This document shows, piece by piece, positions 1-8,439 of a DNA stretch of 8,439 bases (positions within the stretch are counted from its first letter, which is position 1; every line of letters begins with the position of its first letter). A program made the translations under genes and the position numbers. Source of the DNA: DATKDU01 sp035512595 (lineage in GTDB: Bacteria > Planctomycetota > Planctomycetia > Pirellulales > Pirellulaceae); NCBI GenBank assembly GCA_035512595.1, contig DATKDU010000134.1:1-8439 (forward strand), in the 5' to 3' direction. The notes beneath the pieces are model-generated. The model made no database searches, was not told the origin of the DNA, and was given only the letters and a program-made list of their open reading frames with translations.

Positions 1-48
1 TGTGGTTCGGCCATCGAACGATCGTCCTTGATCGTGTGTTCTTTCCCC

Positions 49-70
49 AGGCGCGCAGGCTCGCGCGCCT
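49..70. repeat. GC-rich perfect inverted repeat (hairpin)
   Basis: Two 8-base arms, AGGCGCGC (49-56) and GCGCGCCT (63-70), are perfectly complementary around a 6-base loop. On the plus strand the hairpin is followed only by TTTA, so it is at best a weak intrinsic terminator for a gene entering from the left of the window. No coding sequence is visible in 1-48 to which it could be assigned. The rest of 1-244 shows no gene that I can support. Confidence 0.35.
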
Positions 71-222
71 TTACCCGCTGCGAATCGGGAAAATGACGCG
101 GACTTGTACCCGACGACCGCGCCGCGTGTCAATGCGTCCCGCTACTGGGCAGACACGACACCGTGTGGGCTGCCTCTAAGTCAGCCGTTTTCCATCTGGC
201 CTGGCCTGAGACTGGGCATCTT

Positions 223-243
223 CCCAGCGGCTGCGGCGCTGGG
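223..243 (-). terminator. hairpin just behind the stop codon of the small zinc-ribbon gene
   Basis: CCCAGCG (223-229) and CGCTGGG (237-243) form a 7-bp stem with a 7-base loop, starting one base past the stop codon of the minus-strand gene at 245-448. Reading on the minus strand there is no U-tract after the stem, so it is not a classical rho-independent terminator. It may instead protect or define the 3' end of that transcript. On the plus strand it is followed by TTTACTT, but no plus-strand gene is seen upstream. Confidence 0.3.
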
Positions 244-244
244 T

Positions 245-448
245 TTACTTCCGCTGCAACTTGCTGTCGCCTTCGGGTTTCCCAGAATTCTCCGGGGTTG
301 TCCAATCACACTCGCATTGATAGTGGTGCGTTTGCCATCCATCCGGCACAGGATCGAACATGGACTGCGCCGATGCGGGCAGTTCAACCAGCGTGACATT
401 GCCGCCATCCATGCACCGGGGGCACCTGGGAATAGAAATCGTGGACAT
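245..448 (-). CDS. small cysteine-rich protein, probable zinc ribbon, function unknown
   Basis: The 67-residue product starts at an ATG (448-446) preceded at 8 bases by a GGAG ribosome binding site (460-457), and a sigma70-like promoter is visible further upstream. The protein has a CPRC motif at about residues 9-12 and a CEC motif in HYQCECDW at about residues 47-51. A CxxC ... CxC arrangement of four cysteines about 35 residues apart is what a small zinc-ribbon fold looks like. There is no signal peptide or membrane segment, so it should be cytoplasmic. It is transcribed away from the GntR gene and shares no operon with its neighbours. I do not recognise a named family. The composition (aromatic residues, spaced Cys/His, ordinary codon mix) is protein-like, whereas the overlapping ORFs in other frames here are Arg/Ser/Pro-rich as expected for shadows. 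Binding to nucleic acid or protein is possible, but that is inference. Confidence 0.65.
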   Translation of the reverse strand: MSTISIPRCPRCMDGGNVTLVELPASAQSMFDPVPDGWQTHHYQCECDWTTPENSGKPEGDSKLQRK

Positions 449-529
449 GACGAGAACTCCGCGCTGCTGAGGAATTCAGGGCGGGGGCCAAGAGAAGGCG
501 AGCGCCTGGAACGCCGAAAAGAGAGACGC

Positions 530-558
530 ATTATCCTCCCGCCCGTGCGAAAAAGCAA
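530..558 (-). promoter_or_regulatory. candidate sigma70-type promoter for the zinc-ribbon gene
   Basis: On the minus strand TTGCTT (558-553) and GATAAT (535-530) are separated by exactly 17 bases. The -10 matches TATAAT in five of six positions and the -35 matches TTGACA in three of six. Transcription would begin near position 523, giving a leader of about 75 bases before the ATG at 448. Housekeeping promoter rules in planctomycetes are less firm than in Proteobacteria, so this is a prediction. Confidence 0.35.
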
Positions 559-691
559 CGAGTGGGAAGATGGTTCGCTGTCTTCCGGCGGTCGTTGGCT
601 TGCTGGTGCAGTCGCTATTGGAGCCCCAGGGCCGCAGGGAAGCAGGCAACCATCGACCCCGAATACTGCCAATGAATCCAGAAGTCCAGCA

Positions 692-707
692 GGATTCTAT
701 AGAACCC
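692..707. promoter_or_regulatory. palindrome, candidate operator of the GntR regulator
   Basis: TTCTATAGAA (695-704) is a perfect palindrome, and two further pairs (GG 692-693 with CC 706-707) extend it across one mismatch. FCD-type GntR regulators usually bind short palindromes of this size upstream of their own operon, and the centre contains TATAGA, which could be part of a -10 element. It lies about 180 bases before the likely start of the regulator. A second perfect palindrome, GTTCCGGAAC (802-811), is an alternative candidate. The assignment is inference from position and symmetry. Confidence 0.3.
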
Positions 708-881
708 TCTTGCATTCACCCCCAGTGATCGGATACAAAGGAGTTCGATGGCTGGTCCCCTTCGAGGTAGTGAATCGGTCCATCTCTCGTGCCTGAATGC
801 AGTTCCGGAACAGTGTACAGGCATGAGATCCCGCCAAGTTTGCGGCTGGGGCAGGCCAGCCGTCCCGCCTTACTCCGTCCC

Positions 882-1732
882 ATGGAAACGCCGGTGGCCA
901 ACCTTGACCAGGGCGAATCGCTCTTGCGCTGGGATCGCGGCACGCGCCGGCAGGCCATCGTCCAGTCGCTCCTCTCGGAGGTTTTTCAGGGGCACATCCG
1001 CGCCGGGACGCACCTGGTCACGCAGGACCTCGCCGTCCGTTTCGCCGTCAGCCACACGCCCATTCGCGAGGCCCTCATTGCCCTGGCGGGCATCGGCATT
1101 GTCGATCTGCTCCCCAACCGGGGGGCCATCGTGCGGAAGGTGTCGGCCCAGGACGTGCGCGAGGTCTGCCAGGTGCGGCGGGCGCTGGAGTGCGAAGCGA
1201 CCCGCTCGGCCTGCGGGCGGATCGACCTGGCCGAGTTGCACGAACTGGAAGACGAGCTGAAGCGGCTGATGAACATCGGGCCGACTTCGCGGCTGGCGTT
1301 TGTGGAGCAAGCCCGGGCCGTCGATAGCCGCCTGCACGATGCGATTGCCGACTCGTGCGGCAATGCGTTTCTGGCCAAAGAGTTGAGCCGGCTGAAGATG
1401 CTGTTTCGCGCCTTTCGCGACGTGGCCTGGGAGAAGGACGAGGCTCGCAGCGATTCGCACCGACTGGCGGAAGAGGCCCGCGAGCACCTGGCGATCGTGG
1501 AAGGGCTCCTGGCGGGCAGATCCAAAGATGCGGCCAAAGCCATGGCGAGACACATTATTTCCGGCGCTCGCTATTGGAGCCGGGCACTGCCGGCCGGCCA
1601 CGATGGAAATGGCGACGCGGCCAGCGTAAAGTCAACGCGGCGAAAGTCGGATGCCAAAGCGTCGGCAGCCCAAGCGACGCCGGCGACGAATGACACCAAC
1701 CATATGAACCCAGTGACGACGGGAGAGATGGA

Positions 1733-1736
<4 letters not shown>
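882..1736 (+). CDS. GntR-family transcriptional regulator, FCD (FadR) subfamily
   Basis: This is a DNA-binding regulator of about 284 residues. The N-terminal winged helix-turn-helix spans roughly residues 18-90, with the GntR hallmarks GHIRAGTHL, the helix region DLAVRFAVSHTPIREAL and the wing LLPNRGAIVRKVS. The C-terminal all-helical FCD ligand domain spans about 97-230 and keeps the usual metal-binding set: Asp148 and His152 in DSRLHDAI, His202 in REHLAIV, and His224 in ARHI. Such domains often bind a divalent metal plus a carboxylate effector. After about residue 235 comes a 50-residue polar Ala/Ser/Thr/Asn-rich tail that the family normally lacks. The ATG at 882 is chosen because family similarity begins shortly after it. 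An upstream in-frame GTG at 789 would add 31 non-family residues. No clear ribosome binding site precedes 882. The stop overlaps the next gene's start (ATGA), so the two are translationally coupled and the cytochrome gene is a likely target. Confidence 0.88.
1722..1725 (+). promoter_or_regulatory. ribosome binding site of the cytochrome gene inside the regulator's 3' end
   Basis: GGAG at 1722-1725 stands 7 bases before the ATG at 1733, within the last codons of the GntR gene. Together with the ATGA stop/start overlap (1733-1736) it fixes the start of the large downstream gene and indicates coupled translation. Confidence 0.7.
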
Positions 1737-4882
<3,146 letters not shown>

Positions 4883-4885
<3 letters not shown>

Positions 4886-4911
4886 AGTGGTGCACTCGCT
4901 CCGCGAGTGCC
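4883..4911 (+). repeat. REP-like hairpin repeat, copy 1 (forward)
   Basis: This is the first of two identical 29-base copies (the other is 5128-5156). It consists of TAAAGTGGT followed by an 8-bp perfect stem, GCACTCGC (4892-4899) and GCGAGTGC (4903-4910), around a TCC loop. The layout of a short conserved GTGG-type head 5' of a small hairpin is that of REP elements mobilised by RAYT transposases, and a RAYT remnant lies nearby. The copy starts exactly with the TAA stop of the cytochrome gene. The hairpin could stabilise the 3' end of that transcript; there is no T-tract for termination. Confidence 0.8.
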
Positions 4912-4929
4912 CGATCCTGCAACAAAAGT

Positions 4930-5130
4930 ATGCCCTACTCAACGCACGAAACCCTGAAACGTCTCACGATAATTGCCAGACCACCAGCCATCGCCTCGGT
5001 GATTGCTCCCGCACTCCTCGGCGTCGAGATTGATAACGACGAAGAGGAAGTTCGTTGGCACTGGACGCACTTCGTGGATGGTCGCAGCATGGTGACCGGA
5101 TACTCGATCGTCTCGCGATCGAAAAACTAA
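4930..5130 (+). CDS. 66-residue hypothetical protein between two REP copies
   Basis: An ATG at 4930 opens a 66-codon frame ending in the TAA that begins REP copy 2. I do not recognise a family. The translation looks protein-like: a helical start with KRLTIIARPP, a hydrophobic stretch around IASVIAPALLG, an acidic NDEEEV patch, then RWHWTHFVDG and MVTGYSIVSR, which could be beta strands. There is no signal peptide or CxxC motif. No good ribosome binding site precedes the ATG. The longer ORF on the opposite strand (4939-5538) reads antisense through both this frame and the transposase remnant and is less plausible. It could be a small cargo or host gene caught between repeats, or a chance frame. 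Confidence 0.4.
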   Translation: MPYSTHETLKRLTIIARPPAIASVIAPALLGVEIDNDEEEVRWHWTHFVDGRSMVTGYSIVSRSKN

Positions 5131-5156
5131 AGTGGTGCACTCGCTCCGCGAGTGCC
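5128..5156 (+). repeat. REP-like hairpin repeat, copy 2 (forward)
   Basis: Identical over 29 bases to 4883-4911, 245 bases downstream and in the same orientation. The stem arms are 5137-5144 and 5148-5155 with the TCC loop at 5145-5147. Like copy 1 it begins with a TAA that serves as the stop of the preceding ORF. It sits 16 bases before the ATG of the RAYT remnant and so forms the left border of that element. Confidence 0.8.
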
Positions 5157-5172
5157 GTCTTAAGCCCGACTG

Positions 5173-5583
5173 ATGCAAGAAAAATCGCTTCCAATCCGAC
5201 TCTTCGACCCGCACGACGAATACTTCGTCGTCGAGCGGCGCGATCTGCCTCACTGGACTCAGTCGGGGGCTATTGTTTTCATCACTTGGCGAACGTGGGA
5301 TTCGCTGCCGGAACCGGTGCTCAAGCGGTGGGTCCAGGATCGCGAACGGTGGCTGCGAACCCATCATATTGAGCCGGAAAATGATGATTGGCGCCAGCGC
5401 GTTCGCGATTTGCCAATCGCCGCGCAAGTCGAGGACTTTGATCATCTCGTCCGTAGCGAAGATCAGTTTCTCCACTACCGGCAATACATCGCCGACAATC
5501 CTCGCCGGGCTGATCTGCGCGCGGGAGAGTTTGTGCATTACACAAATCCAGCGGCCACTCGCGGAGCGAGCGATTCACGCTGA
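5173..5583 (+). pseudogene. REP-associated tyrosine transposase (RAYT / Y1 Tnp family) with internal deletion
   Basis: The frame is open for 136 codons but encodes only the two ends of a RAYT-like protein. Residues 1 to about 75 match the family's N-terminus as I know it from planctomycetes: LPHW, then GAIVFITWRTWDSLP, then VLKRW, DRERWL and DDWRQRVRDLP. From about residue 86 the sequence jumps to the C-terminal part, FDHLVRSEDQF, HYRQYIADNPRRADL and GEFVHY. The centre that should hold the catalytic HUH motif (typically MPNHVH) and flanking strands is missing, roughly 80 residues by comparison with family members of over 200, and the deletion is in frame. A tyrosine near the end (HYRQYI) remains. 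Without the HUH site the protein cannot perform single-strand DNA cleavage, so it should be inactive as a transposase. Its last ten codons are read from REP copy 3. It is flanked by inverted REPs, as intact RAYT genes often are. Confidence 0.75.
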
Positions 5584-5589
5584 AACCAC
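5555..5589 (-). repeat. degenerate REP-like repeat, copy 3 (inverted)
   Basis: On the plus strand CCACTCGCGGAGCGAG (5555-5570) is identical to the start of copy 4 (5594-5609). The second arm then diverges: where copy 4 has TGG before ACCAC, copy 3 has 14 bases (5571-5584) containing TTCACGCTGAA, and its ACCAC stands at 5585-5589. It overlaps the 3' end of the transposase remnant and encodes that protein's last residues. Confidence 0.6.
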
Positions 5590-5593
5590 GGAG

Positions 5594-5617
5594 CCACTCG
5601 CGGAGCGAGTGGACCAC
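5594..5617 (-). repeat. REP-like hairpin repeat, copy 4 (inverted)
   Basis: Read on the minus strand this is GTGGT (5617-5613) followed by CCACTCGC, TCC and GCGAGTGG (5612-5594), the same element as copies 1 and 2 but inverted. The 8-bp stem is perfect. Its outermost pair is C-G, whereas copies 1 and 2 have G-C, a compensatory change that preserves pairing. It ends 14 bases before the start codon of the DUF1501 gene and could influence that gene's leader. Confidence 0.75.
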
Positions 5618-5631
5618 ATTGGGAGCCTGCT

Positions 5632-7107
5632 ATGTCCATCCTAAGCGACTTCACGAGTAACCTCACCCGCCGCCACTTCTTCGCCAAGGGCTCGCACCTT
5701 CTCGGCGGAGCGGCACTCGCGACACTCGCAGCGCAAAGCGGCCTGAACGTCGCCTCTGCCGCCGACATCGACGCTGGCAGGAAGATCGACCCGAAGACGC
5801 TCCAGCACTTCCCAGGCAAGGCCAAGCACGTCATCTACCTGCACATGGTCGGCGGCCCGTCGCAGATGGACCTGTACGACTACAAGCCGGTGATGAACGA
5901 GTGGTACGACAAGGACCTTCCCGACACGGTCCGCATGGGCCAGCGCCTGACGACCATGACCAGCGGTCAGGCCCGCTTCCCCATCGCGCCGTCGAAATAC
6001 AAATTCGCCCAGCACGGCCAGTGCGGGATGCACGTCAGCGAGATGCTCCCCTACACGTCCAAAATGGTGGACGAGATGTGCTTCATCCGCTCGATGCACA
6101 CGGAGGCCATCAATCACGAGCCGGCGATCAGCTACATTCAGACCGGCAATCAGATCACTGGCCGCCCGTGCCTCGGAGCGTGGATGTCGTACGGCCTGGG
6201 TTCGCTGAATAACGACCTGCCGACGTTCGTGGTCCTCGTCGCCAAGCCGAGCAACACGGAGCAGGTGCAAGCGATTTCCGCCCGCATCTGGTCCAGCGGC
6301 TACCTGTCGGGGGAACATGCGGGCGTGTCGTTCCGCTCCGGCGGCGATCCGATCCTGTATATCAACAACCCCCCCGGTGTTCCCGCGGCCATTCGCCGCA
6401 AGACGCTTGATGGTCTTAAGCAGCTCAACGAGCTGAACTATGCCGCCGTCGGCGATCCCGAGACGCACACGCGCATCCAGCAATATGAGTTGGCATTCCG
6501 CATGCAGTCCAGCGTACCGGAGCTGACCGACCTGACGAAGGAAACGCAGACCACGCTCGACCTCTATGGCCCAGATGTGGCTAAGCCGGGCTCGTTCGCC
6601 CACACGGCACTCATGGCCCGCCGCATGGTCGAGCGGGGCGTCCGCTTCGTCCAGGTCTACCACAACAACTGGGATCATCACGGCAATTTGGCCGGGCGCA
6701 TGCCGGATCAATGCCGCGACGTCGATCAGCCGTGCTGGGCATTGATCCAGGACCTTAAGGCCCGCGGGCTGTTGGACGAGACGTTGGTGATTTGGGGAGG
6801 CGAGTTCGGCCGCACGATTTACTCCCAAGGGGGGCTGTCGAAGGAAAACTACGGCCGCGACCATCATCCACGCTGCTTCACGATGTGGATGGCCGGCGGC
6901 GGCGCGAAGGGGGGCGCGATCTACGGCGAAACGGACGACTTCTCCTACAACATCACCAAGGACCCGGTCCACATCCGCGACTTCCACGCCACCGTGCTGA
7001 AGCTCCTGGGCTTCGACGGCGAGCGGTTCACCTTCAAGTACCAGGGGCTCGATCAGCGGCTGGTTGGCGTCGAGCCGTCGAAGGTGATTGAGGAGCTGCT
7101 GGCGTAG
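5632..7107 (+). CDS. DUF1501 family protein, Tat-exported, alkaline-phosphatase/sulfatase-like fold
   Basis: The product has 491 residues, a normal full length for DUF1501. The start is supported by GGGAG (5621-5625) 6 bases upstream. The N-terminus carries a twin-arginine signal, TRRHFF with Arg13-Arg14, a hydrophobic stretch (about 23-34) and an ASA-AD cleavage site after about residue 43, so it is probably exported folded. Family motifs seen: GGPSQMD at 74-80 near the mature N-terminus, INHEPAISY at 160-168, NNWDHH at 345-350, WGGEFGRT at 388-395, GRDHHPR at 408-414, and a final RDFHATVLKLLG. The conserved Asp/His residues resemble a metallo-phosphatase or sulfatase superfamily site, but no substrate is known. 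Planctomycete DUF1501 genes are typically paired with PSCyt1/DUF1549/DUF1553 genes, and here the partner ends 746 bp upstream, beyond the REP island. Whether both are still co-transcribed is uncertain. Confidence 0.92.
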   Translation: MSILSDFTSNLTRRHFFAKGSHLLGGAALATLAAQSGLNVASAADIDAGRKIDPKTLQHFPGKAKHVIYLHMVGGPSQMDLYDYKPVMNEWYDKDLPDTVRMGQRLTTMTSGQARFPIAPSKYKFAQHGQCGMHVSEMLPYTSKMVDEMCFIRSMHTEAINHEPAISYIQTGNQITGRPCLGAWMSYGLGSLNNDLPTFVVLVAKPSNTEQVQAISARIWSSGYLSGEHAGVSFRSGGDPILYINNPPGVPAAIRRKTLDGLKQLNELNYAAVGDPETHTRIQQYELAFRMQSSVPELTDLTKETQTTLDLYGPDVAKPGSFAHTALMARRMVERGVRFVQVYHNNWDHHGNLAGRMPDQCRDVDQPCWALIQDLKARGLLDETLVIWGGEFGRTIYSQGGLSKENYGRDHHPRCFTMWMAGGGAKGGAIYGETDDFSYNITKDPVHIRDFHATVLKLLGFDGERFTFKYQGLDQRLVGVEPSKVIEELLA

Positions 7108-7191
7108 CAGCAATCGTCAGCGGCGTGGCACCGCTCAAACCTGTACGGTCGCGGGGGATTCAATTAGAATTGACATGGCTGAGGATAAACT

Positions 7192-7452
7192 ATGTCCGAT
7201 CTTCAATTGCGACTGCCAGACTCGACGCGCGAGTTCATCGACCAACTTGTACGTGCGGGCGTTTACAGCTCCCCAAGTGAAATGATTACGGTGCTCGTGG
7301 AAGATGCCCGGGGCCGCGTTGCCAGCCGGGAGTTGTGTGCGCTACTGGACCTAGGAGAGAATTCCGGGCCCCCCGTCGAATTCACTGAGGAGTGGTGGCA
7401 AGCGGAAAAGTCAGCATTGCTGGCGCGCTTGCCGAGTGCGACGAGGCCCTGA
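7192..7452 (+). CDS. ParD-like ribbon-helix-helix antitoxin
   Basis: This 86-residue protein begins at an ATG with GAGGA (7181-7185) 6 bases upstream. The N-terminal half reads as a ribbon-helix-helix: strand LQLRLP (about 4-9), helix 1 STREFIDQLVRAG, the turn YSSPSEM and helix 2 EMITVLVEDARGR. Such domains dimerise and bind the operator of their own operon. The C-terminal half, with acidic and Trp-containing EFTEEWWQAEKSALLARL, would wrap around the toxin. The toxin reading frame starts two bases after the stop, the usual antitoxin-first arrangement with coupled translation. The gene is intact while its partner is frameshifted. It sits 84 bases after the DUF1501 gene with no obvious strong terminator between. 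Membership in the ParD/CopG-like group is clear; the exact subfamily is not. Confidence 0.8.
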   Translation: MSDLQLRLPDSTREFIDQLVRAGVYSSPSEMITVLVEDARGRVASRELCALLDLGENSGPPVEFTEEWWQAEKSALLARLPSATRP

Positions 7453-7454
7453 TC

Positions 7455-7768
7455 ATGCGGCTGGAGATCCACCCCCGCGCTCGACTGGATGTTGCGGAGA
7501 TTTTCGCCTTGCACCGCGAAATCGAACAGCCGCGATTCGTTTTCTCGATGTTGTCGAAGAGACCTACAGGCGCATCAAAGCGGACCCCAAATTGGGAATG
7601 CGGTTGTTTCGCCCGGACCGCGAGGACCAGGATTGGCGATTCCGCCGCATCTGGGGGTTTGAGAATTATCTAGTCTACTATGTCATTGGCTACGACAAGA
7701 CGCAGGTCATTCGCGTTCTGCACGGATCACGCGATATCGAAACTGCACTTCAAGCCGGTCAGCCATGA
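7455..7768 (+). pseudogene. ParE/RelE-superfamily toxin with a one-base frameshift
   Basis: The toxin reads across two frames. From the ATG at 7455 the first frame gives MRLEIHPRARLDVAEIFALHREIEQ, the usual start of a ParE fold. After about 7529 the homologous sequence continues one base back, in the frame reading AIRFLDVVEETYRRI, then LGMRLF, WRFRRIWGFENYLVYYVIGY and VIRVLHGSRDIETAL to the stop at 7766-7768. A single missing base near 7527-7532 explains this; restored, the protein would be about 104 residues, normal for ParE. The unshifted frame instead ends at 7671-7673 after 72 residues and loses the strands and Arg residues of the C-terminal core. ParE toxins poison DNA gyrase; relatives in the superfamily cut mRNA. 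Either the toxin is genuinely inactivated or the base is a sequencing error. I see no slippery heptamer that would suggest programmed frameshifting. Confidence 0.8.
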
Positions 7769-7944
7769 CGGATGCCATTGGCACAAATCTAATGGTGAAA
7801 TCTGGTGTTAAGCCAAAGTGCCTCCTGCGGTTCAGCCTCCAGCGGCATCGCCTTACAGCGACTGCCGGCGGCGGCTAAAATGGCTCGCGTCGAGCCGAAA
7901 GTGCCGCTGCCAAGTTGCAAATTGCCGCCGGACTGGACCGCCCC

Positions 7945-8439
7945 ATGCGCATCGGCGCTGTTTCCTATCTGAACACGAAACCCTTGGTTTACGGCCTGGG
8001 GGAGATAGCGCCGCAGCATCAGTTGGTGTTTGATCTTCCCAGCCGCCTGGCGGATCAGCTTGCGGCGGGCTCGCTCGACGTGGCCCTCATTCCGTCGATC
8101 GAGTTCTTCCAGAATCCGGATTACACGATCGTCTCCGACGCTTGCATCGGTTGCCGCGGGCCCGTACTGAGCGTGAAGCTGCTCAGCCGCGTGCCGATGA
8201 GGCAGATTCGCACGCTGGCGCTGGATGAAGGCTCGCGGACGAGCGTCGCGCTGGTGCGGATCCTGCTGAAGGAACGCTTCGGCATCGAGCCGGAGCAAAT
8301 GCCGCTGCCGATCGACGCGCGATATGAAGAGTCGCCGGCCGACGCGGTGCTGGTCATCGGCGACCGGGCGATTCACCCGGCCCGCGGCAATTGGGTGGCG
8401 CAGTGGGACCTCGGCGACGAGTGGAACCGCTGGTCGGAA
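7945..8439 (+). CDS. mqnA: MqnA, chorismate dehydratase (futalosine menaquinone pathway), 3' end outside the window
   Basis: The first 165 codons are present and the frame runs off the right edge. The family start is unmistakable: MRIGAVSYLNTKPLVYGL, where SYLNTKPL is the MqnA/MqnD signature. It continues with DLPSRLADQLAAGSLDVALIPSIEFF, then SDACIGCRGPVLSVKLLSRVP, LALDEGSRTSVALVRILL and DAVLVIGDRAI, in the order seen in the periplasmic-binding-protein-like MqnA fold. The enzyme converts chorismate to 3-[(1-carboxyvinyl)oxy]benzoate, the first step of the alternative (futalosine) route to menaquinone, in the cytoplasm. MqnD shares the fold, but the SYLNT start with the CIGCRGPV-type segment fits MqnA. 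No ribosome binding site is evident before 7945, but the family alignment starts right at this ATG. It is 176 bases after the toxin remnant and probably has its own promoter. Confidence 0.88.
   Translation, partial: MRIGAVSYLNTKPLVYGLGEIAPQHQLVFDLPSRLADQLAAGSLDVALIPSIEFFQNPDYTIVSDACIGCRGPVLSVKLLSRVPMRQIRTLALDEGSRTSVALVRILLKERFGIEPEQMPLPIDARYEESPADAVLVIGDRAIHPARGNWVAQWDLGDEWNRWSE

Larger units (their letters stand above)
449..881. other. divergent intergenic / regulatory region
   Basis: This 433-bp stretch lies between the minus-strand zinc-ribbon gene and the plus-strand GntR operon. It holds a candidate promoter for the minus gene (530-558), two perfect 10-bp palindromes (695-704 and 802-811), and an AAAGGAG ribosome-binding-like sequence (737-743) in front of an ATG at 748 whose frame does not code for the regulator. 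ORFs through it have low-complexity, Arg/Pro/Ser-rich translations and are not convincing genes. Confidence 0.5.

Noticed and set aside
104..796. 230-codon plus-strand frame and a 163-codon minus-strand frame (181-672) in the left region
   Set aside because: Both are Arg/Pro/Ser-rich without motifs and overlap the better-supported zinc-ribbon gene.
4939..5538. 199-codon minus-strand frame across the REP island
   Set aside because: It runs antisense through the recognisable transposase remnant and reads through REP copy 2; no family features.
5641..7113. 490-codon open frame on the minus strand opposite the DUF1501 gene
   Set aside because: Same antisense effect of GC-rich third positions. 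The plus strand carries a signal peptide, ribosome binding site and all DUF1501 motifs.
7119..7135. Terminator behind the DUF1501 gene (AGCGG ... CCGCT)
   Set aside because: Only a 5-bp stem with a 7-base loop and no T-tract; too weak to call.
7165..7175. Promoter for the antitoxin gene (TAGAAT and TTGACA are both present here)
   Set aside because: TTGACA at 7170-7175 would need a -10 inside the coding sequence, and TAGAAT at 7165-7170 has no acceptable -35 at 17 bases upstream.
7518..7545. Programmed frameshifting in the ParE toxin
   Set aside because: No X-XXY-YYZ slippery heptamer at the shift point, and RelE/ParE toxins are not known to need one. A missing base is simpler.

Overview
The window looks like chromosomal DNA of a planctomycete (Planctomycetota). 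The main evidence is a very large secreted protein with the planctomycete-typical order PSCyt1 - DUF1549 - DUF1553, followed by a DUF1501 protein. High GC with GC-rich third codon positions and a futalosine-pathway menaquinone gene agree with this. I cannot name a genus.

Layout. Positions 1-244 hold no gene I can support, only two hairpins. A small minus-strand gene (245-448) encodes a cysteine-rich, probably zinc-binding protein of unknown role. A 433-bp region (449-881) separates it from the divergent plus-strand genes and holds a candidate minus-strand promoter and two perfect palindromes that could be operators. From 882 a GntR/FCD regulator overlaps by 4 bases (ATGA) with a 1050-residue exported cytochrome-type protein (1733-4885). 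The functional partner of that protein, a Tat-exported DUF1501 protein, lies at 5632-7107.

The two partner genes are split by a 746-bp island (4886-5631). It contains four copies of one hairpin repeat (two forward, two inverted), a 66-codon ORF and a REP-associated tyrosine transposase (RAYT) that has lost its central catalytic part. This is the most unusual part of the window: a decayed REP/RAYT element inside what is otherwise a coherent regulator - cytochrome - DUF1501 cluster.

Downstream is a ParD/ParE-type toxin-antitoxin pair whose antitoxin is intact while the toxin carries a one-base frameshift (7455-7768). The window ends inside mqnA (chorismate dehydratase, from 7945).

Working together: the GntR/FCD protein probably senses a small carboxylate-type ligand and controls the co-translated surface or periplasmic cytochrome protein and perhaps the DUF1501 protein. 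The substrate of this module cannot be read from the sequence. I found no clear new defence or metabolic system; the REP island and the broken toxin are the features most worth a second look.
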